Below, in pieces: positions 61,001 through 64,000 of a DNA stretch of 64,000 nucleotides. Position 1 is the first letter of the stretch. Each line of letters starts with the position of its first letter. Where the stretch lies: positions 186,001-250,000 of the forward strand of contig NZ_CP017702.1 in NCBI RefSeq assembly GCF_002706745.1. The letters run 5' to 3'. A model generated the notes under the pieces. The model had not been told where the DNA came from and did no database searches. It was given only the letters and a program-made list of their open reading frames with translations. The stretch is from Companilactobacillus farciminis KCTC 3681 = DSM 20184 (lineage in GTDB: Bacteria > Bacillota > Bacilli > Lactobacillales > Lactobacillaceae). Position numbers and translations under genes: made by a program.

Positions 61001-62685
61001 AAGATAGCAATTTAAATACTCCTGTTAAAAACGGTATTTTTGATAAAGCAAAAACTTATTACCGTGCTATAACATTTAAGCCAACGGATTTATCTGCTGA
61101 AAGCTATGAGTTTAATGACCCTAATATTACTAAAAATTCAGATGGTACTATTACTTATGTTCAACCGATTACGGTTAATAAAAATGATGGTAGTACGGTA
61201 AACTGGACGGACGATTCAAATAAGGGTAATAATATTCAAGATTTGAACGTAGATGTAACAGTTGGTGACAAGGACAGTGCTTTATCTAATACTGAAGATT
61301 ATGATTTAACAGATACTAATCCAAACAGTTTAGTTGATAAAGAAAACAATAATGGTATTTCATTCTCTTCCGAATATTACAATGTAAATGTAGATGGAAC
61401 TGCTGGTGAAAAATCAGATTATGCTTCTGGGTTCAAGATTATGAGACCAGGGACTTATTATCGTCAGGTTACATTTAGTTTATTAGCAGGTGTATCTGAA
61501 TATTATGATTTTAGTAAATTACCAGGCTATGTAAGTTCGGATAAAAATTCGGTAACTGTTAATCAAAAAATCACCGCTAAAGTTTTAACTCCAAGAGATA
61601 ATATTAAGGATGCTTCAACGACTACGGGAACCTCATCGACAGCTAAATCCGTTGAGAATCCAGCTGATATTACTTTAACGGGTAAAGATAAAGTATCCCT
61701 TATTAAATCAGATCCAACTTTTGATGGCTTTTATGATAAGGAAGGCAATAAGTTATCTGACGTTGTAGATAAGAATGGTAACTTTGCTAAAGCGGGAACT
61801 TACTATCAAAAAGTTACGATTCCATTAACGGATAATGCTGACTACGCTTATAATTTTGATTCATTGAATGGAACAGTAAATCATGATGCTGAAAATCCGA
61901 CAGTTACCTTTATGCGTGCAATAACAGTTAACCAACATCATAGTAGTGGTGGTTCATCAACAAATACGGGTAATAATACTGGTACCGAAGACGAATGGAC
62001 CTACTATCAAGATGCCGGTGTGGTAACAACTAAGACAACAGAGCCAACATATTCTTTGAACAATCACGCTAATGAGACGATTCAAAACCGTGCATTGTCT
62101 GAAGATTCTAGTTGGGTAACGGATCAATATCGTGTCAACAATCGTACCGGTGTCAAACAATATCGAGTTGCGACAGGTGAATGGATTGATGCTAATGATG
62201 TCTATTTCCGCGACAACGGCAATGATACCGAAGATGAGTGGACTTATTACAAAGACCCTGGTGTAGTTCTTACTAAAGAAACACAAGAGTATTATTCTTT
62301 GAATAACCACGCTAACGAAACGATTCAAAACCGTGCATTGTCTGAAGATTCTGGTTGGATAACTGATCAATATCGTGTCAACAATCGTACCGGTGTCAAA
62401 CAATACCGAGTTGCGACTGGCGAATGGATCGATTCACATGATGTTATTTTCGTTAAGGATGTACAAATGATTGTGAATGTTGATGAAACAAAAGATTACT
62501 ACAACCTTTATGACATTCAAAAAAACACTAACAGCAATCGTGCACTAGAAAAGAAGACCTCATGGCTCAGTGATAAAGTAGCAATCGATTACGATGATTC
62601 AACGTATTACCGTGTCGCTACAAATGAATGGTTCAAACAAGAAAATGGTGTTCATCTAGACACATCTGTTTGGTATAAAAATTAA
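58054..62685 (+). CDS. Large surface protein with tandem beta-domains and C-terminal SLAP repeats
   Basis: A 1543-residue secreted protein. A signal peptide (1-37, ending VAAAT) is followed by a unique N-terminal domain (about 40-240). Then come six or more diverged repeats of about 100-130 residues, each ending with a phrase like YYRTITFKL...VTYIQKITV, and finally three SLAP-like modules (about 1310-1543) with cores such as NRALSEDSSWVTDQYRVNNR. The SLAP modules probably anchor it to the wall; the repeat stalk suggests adhesion or an S-layer-associated role. No LPXTG is present. Its promoter lies in a long AT-rich leader. Confidence 0.88.
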   Translation: MKKNVKYIGSAIAVALLAAGAPVVIPEIIPSNIVAAATYNPNTLYGDIQGDSIVNSDDDFTKAYFTTFKNQFENQYVSDYSGLVSVLKGKKDYVPGGSEAESGHMFSYLDPENPAKFKDFQDDKNIELLNSQSGRAEFDNNFSTEYDSKYYFRDILVSMEVVDGNGNPVKLQNLDDYQTAIGNFEAGSIPFPLTFHVRLTTDKNETRYTPNTLDRLDPSLTSFEFKLYQSQFNINKNDVKARVGTSISDFDGTGNDLSIVDKSTENSSDSKERTPIFGKNLFKNSSDAISYAESSDFNPDATDQGETGLISSDGTVSEPGEYYQTISYKLENGTNDDAAISAMLSGENDPNTNQPVPVYKTTINGNETTENEDFVINKSKGLLTLTRLVSVSEDNRPDVTKNISTANADFNSSAKSEEDSERENNTNTLNDKNGNSLINDSDANKGITFGDNYYSEDTDSSKVLNNDKDSSVNVTDSDGNFIQSGNYLRTITFHLIAGSVDTNKFGTEENKDYVLNTDNNTVTYIQKVHIGDPTQKIDVTVDIPDVNVYYMDPVNTNTDELKISTKSGDIISSNVEIGTSYYGKAEDALKGSNPNSLVVKNGLYTNNGDSYRTVTYTLPKNPSFYNLPELENAVGYNSNGNSVTYVQKVTVHRHDVDIYVDSLNVPLGTDVSDELVTNENNIPYSVKADTEEEVKLGDSPMSFTIYRNADKTISYFRSISDALNAAEFKVDKTIPDDETINKIRINDDIITDGKFVKPGAYYRILRTRGMVLGNLLPVGYQLVSKNIKAHINGTAIYYYYYAQPVIVSEPKETSENVNDLTVIAGTPSDGASIDGTKLNDSTIYDIKDVSDSDNPNSIVSNVTIGDYYESEKDALEGDESKIADTTNGLTKSAYFRTITFKLNEGDGYKYSFPNAEKIDAENDEVTYIQKITVDPIAAKVDSVTVPEITVRDSINKLPDSSSYVLKTDTEVIPTEVKSDTVYEDSNLNTPVKNGIFDKAKTYYRAITFKPTDLSAESYEFNDPNITKNSDGTITYVQPITVNKNDGSTVNWTDDSNKGNNIQDLNVDVTVGDKDSALSNTEDYDLTDTNPNSLVDKENNNGISFSSEYYNVNVDGTAGEKSDYASGFKIMRPGTYYRQVTFSLLAGVSEYYDFSKLPGYVSSDKNSVTVNQKITAKVLTPRDNIKDASTTTGTSSTAKSVENPADITLTGKDKVSLIKSDPTFDGFYDKEGNKLSDVVDKNGNFAKAGTYYQKVTIPLTDNADYAYNFDSLNGTVNHDAENPTVTFMRAITVNQHHSSGGSSTNTGNNTGTEDEWTYYQDAGVVTTKTTEPTYSLNNHANETIQNRALSEDSSWVTDQYRVNNRTGVKQYRVATGEWIDANDVYFRDNGNDTEDEWTYYKDPGVVLTKETQEYYSLNNHANETIQNRALSEDSGWITDQYRVNNRTGVKQYRVATGEWIDSHDVIFVKDVQMIVNVDETKDYYNLYDIQKNTNSNRALEKKTSWLSDKVAIDYDDSTYYRVATNEWFKQENGVHLDTSVWYKN
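61986..62471 (+). repeat. Recent tandem duplication of an 81-codon SLAP unit
   Basis: Two 243-bp units (61986-62228 and 62229-62471) are nearly identical over most of their length; for example GATTCAAAACCGTGCATTGT occurs in both. They encode SLAP modules one and two of the surface protein. Such identity suggests recent duplication or gene conversion. Confidence 0.85.
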
Positions 62686-62690
62686 TTTTT

Positions 62691-62723
62691 AAGAATCATG
62701 CCTCAATGGTATGGTTCTTTTTT
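62691..62723 (+). terminator. Terminator after the large surface protein
   Basis: AAGAATCATGCC pairs with GGTATGGTTCTT, followed by T6. Confidence 0.85.
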
Positions 62724-62727
62724 ACAC

Positions 62728-62759
62728 AAAAAAGCCGATAGAAATTTATCTATCAGCTT
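62728..62759 (-). terminator. Terminator of the Ca2+-type ATPase gene
   Basis: Read on the minus strand, AAGCTGATAGA and TCTATCGGCTT enclose a short loop and are followed by T6. It is set back to back with the terminator at 62691-62723. Confidence 0.85.
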
Positions 62760-62763
62760 ATTT

Positions 62764-64000
62764 TTACCAAATTTTAATCTTAAAAATCTCTTTCAAACCG
62801 GACAAAATCAACGTTGGTAAAGCAGGAACGAAGATTACTGCTAAATAGATCCAAACTGGCAAAGTAGCGGTTCCCATAACTAAATTGAAGAATGGCAAAA
62901 TAGTTACCAAAATAGAAGTCACTCCAGCAAACAACACTGCTACAAGAAGACGGGGGTTGCTGAAAGGATTTCTTCTGAATAAAGTGTGAGAACTTCTAGC
63001 ATCGAAGACGTGCCACAATTGACCGAAAACTAGTGTTAAGAAGGCAACTGTTTGAGCCTCGTCGCTGTTTAAGCCGAAGTTAGCAGCCCATAAGAAACCA
63101 AGATAGACCATAGCCCCCATGATGGTTCCTCGAATCAATACTCGAGACCAAGTGTGATTAGCTAAGACGGATTCATTAGGATCGCGGGGATTTTCTTTCA
63201 TGATATCCGATTCGGCCACGTCGTATCCTAAAGCAAATGAAGGTAGGGCGTCACTGACCATGTTGACCCACAAGACCATTAAAGCAGTCAAAGTTGGTGT
63301 ATCGGCAGGAACTTGCCCGACTGTTTGGCCGAATAAAAGTAAGCCTAACAATAAAGCCAAAACTTCAGCTACGTTAGTCGTTAATTCATGTCGCATGAAA
63401 TTCTTGATATTAGCATAAATTGTTCGACCACTTTTGACTGATTTCTCAATCGTAGTGAATTTATCATCTAAAAGAATTAAGTCGGCTGAGTCTTTAGTAA
63501 CTTCAGTACCGTTGATTCCCATAGCGATACCGATATCAGCTACTCGTAAAGCTGGTGCATCATTGACACCATCACCAGTCATGGCTACAACTTGGTGGTG
63601 TTTTTGAAGTTGTTTGATAATACGTTGTTTGTGTTCTGGAGAAACGCGAGCGTAAATGTTAGTCTGTGGAACTTTCTTGAACAGTTCATCATCAGACATT
63701 TTTTCGATTTCACTACCATTAATGACTGGTGCGTTTTTTGATTTGATGATGCCGAGGTCAAAAGCGATAGCACGGGCAGTATTGGCATGGTCTCCAGTAA
63801 TCATCACGACTTCGATATTAGCATCGTGCAATTCTTTGACGGATTGTTTAACTTCAGGACGTGGAGGATCGATGATACCGGCCACTCCGACGATAGTTAA
63901 GTCAGTTTCTAATTCCTCAGTAGTACTAGCTAGAGCTTGCTTCTTCGACAGAGGTTTAACTCCAACGGCCAGAGTTCGTAAGGCTTGATGGGCAAAGGAA
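62764..64000 (-). CDS. P-type Ca2+-transporting ATPase, C-terminal part (5' end beyond window)
   Basis: The frame is open from the right edge (reading SFAHQALRTLAVGVKPLSKK at the edge), so only about 411 codons are seen. DPPRPEV, MITGDHANTA and MTGDGVNDAPALRVADIGIA belong to the phosphorylation domain's hinge, and six membrane helices follow, with the C-terminal cation-binding helices (ALMVLWVNMVSDALPSFALG). This is the P2A/PMR1-like type for Ca2+ (possibly Mn2+). The phosphorylated Asp itself lies outside the window. Confidence 0.93.
   Translation of the reverse strand, partial: SFAHQALRTLAVGVKPLSKKQALASTTEELETDLTIVGVAGIIDPPRPEVKQSVKELHDANIEVVMITGDHANTARAIAFDLGIIKSKNAPVINGSEIEKMSDDELFKKVPQTNIYARVSPEHKQRIIKQLQKHHQVVAMTGDGVNDAPALRVADIGIAMGINGTEVTKDSADLILLDDKFTTIEKSVKSGRTIYANIKNFMRHELTTNVAEVLALLLGLLLFGQTVGQVPADTPTLTALMVLWVNMVSDALPSFALGYDVAESDIMKENPRDPNESVLANHTWSRVLIRGTIMGAMVYLGFLWAANFGLNSDEAQTVAFLTLVFGQLWHVFDARSSHTLFRRNPFSNPRLLVAVLFAGVTSILVTILPFFNLVMGTATLPVWIYLAVIFVPALPTLILSGLKEIFKIKIW

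Noticed and set aside
1-64000. tRNA, rRNA, insertion sequences and prophage
   Set aside because: No cloverleaf, rRNA-like stretch, transposase, integrase or phage structural gene was recognised on either strand by eye.

Overview
The window looks like chromosome of a low-GC lactic acid bacterium of the family Lactobacillaceae, most likely a Companilactobacillus-type species. This rests on AT-rich codon use, strong AGGAGG ribosome binding sites, surface proteins with C-terminal SLAP-like domains and an LPQTG anchor, the tagatose-6-phosphate pathway, and a type II-A CRISPR system of the lactobacillus kind. The genus call is inference. I see no rRNA, tRNA, transposase or prophage genes.

Layout. 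1-2465: two tandem histidine-phosphatase paralogues (the first cut by the window edge), then an NAD(P)-binding protein and a flavodoxin. 2473-9478: a complete type II-A CRISPR-Cas locus on the minus strand (cas9, cas1, cas2, csn2, then a 10-repeat array). Its tracrRNA is encoded on the plus strand between cas9 and cas1 with its own promoter and terminator. 9586-12736: a lipoprotein plus secreted DNA/RNA nuclease pair, an SDR oxidoreductase with a MerR regulator, and a small membrane protein. 12860-19673: divergent lacRAB-(structured repeats)-lacCD and a galactitol-type PTS (EIIA, EIIB, EIIC). These probably import galactose or a related sugar as a 6-phosphate and degrade it through tagatose-6-P. 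A cre box overlaps the PTS promoter, and paired 11-bp inverted motifs flank the divergent intergenic region. 19838-23332: a polysaccharide operon of a degenerate GGDEF membrane protein, a 49-residue membrane peptide, a BcsA-like GT2 synthase and a GH8 hydrolase. 23537-32472: a DUF2252 protein with polyphosphate kinase, a prolyl aminopeptidase-type hydrolase, an LPXTG NEAT-like protein, a two-part threonine/serine exporter and a GT-C-like membrane protein.

32488-36677: two copies of a structured repeat, then a metal-stress cluster (P1B ATPase with a CPG motif, HMA chaperone, Dps, Crp/Fnr regulator). 36775-41610: a Firmicu-CTERM-like protein, a formate/nitrite-family channel, HelD and an L,D-transpeptidase. 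41628-46312 (minus): a flavoprotein reductase, a frameshifted NmrA-like gene, LysR, an unknown protein and an SGNH hydrolase. 46405-52739: coaA, guaA, a PASTA protein, an Mrr-type nuclease next to an unknown helical protein, and a serine hydrolase whose best start codon is ATA. 52885-62685: envelope genes (DUF4767 lipoprotein, SLAP-CAP protein, frameshifted DUF389 protein, DHFR-like reductase, 1543-residue surface protein). 62764 to the right edge: the C-terminal part of a Ca2+-type P-ATPase.

The strongest unexplained signals are two families of structured repeats. Family 1 (12353-12415, 23416-23430, 32488-32655, 32821-32992) and family 2 (two 132-bp units at 15037-15310) have stems whose sequences differ between copies while pairing is kept within each copy, around unchanged unpaired motifs. 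That pattern suggests selected RNA or DNA secondary structure. I made all comparisons by eye; no database search was possible.
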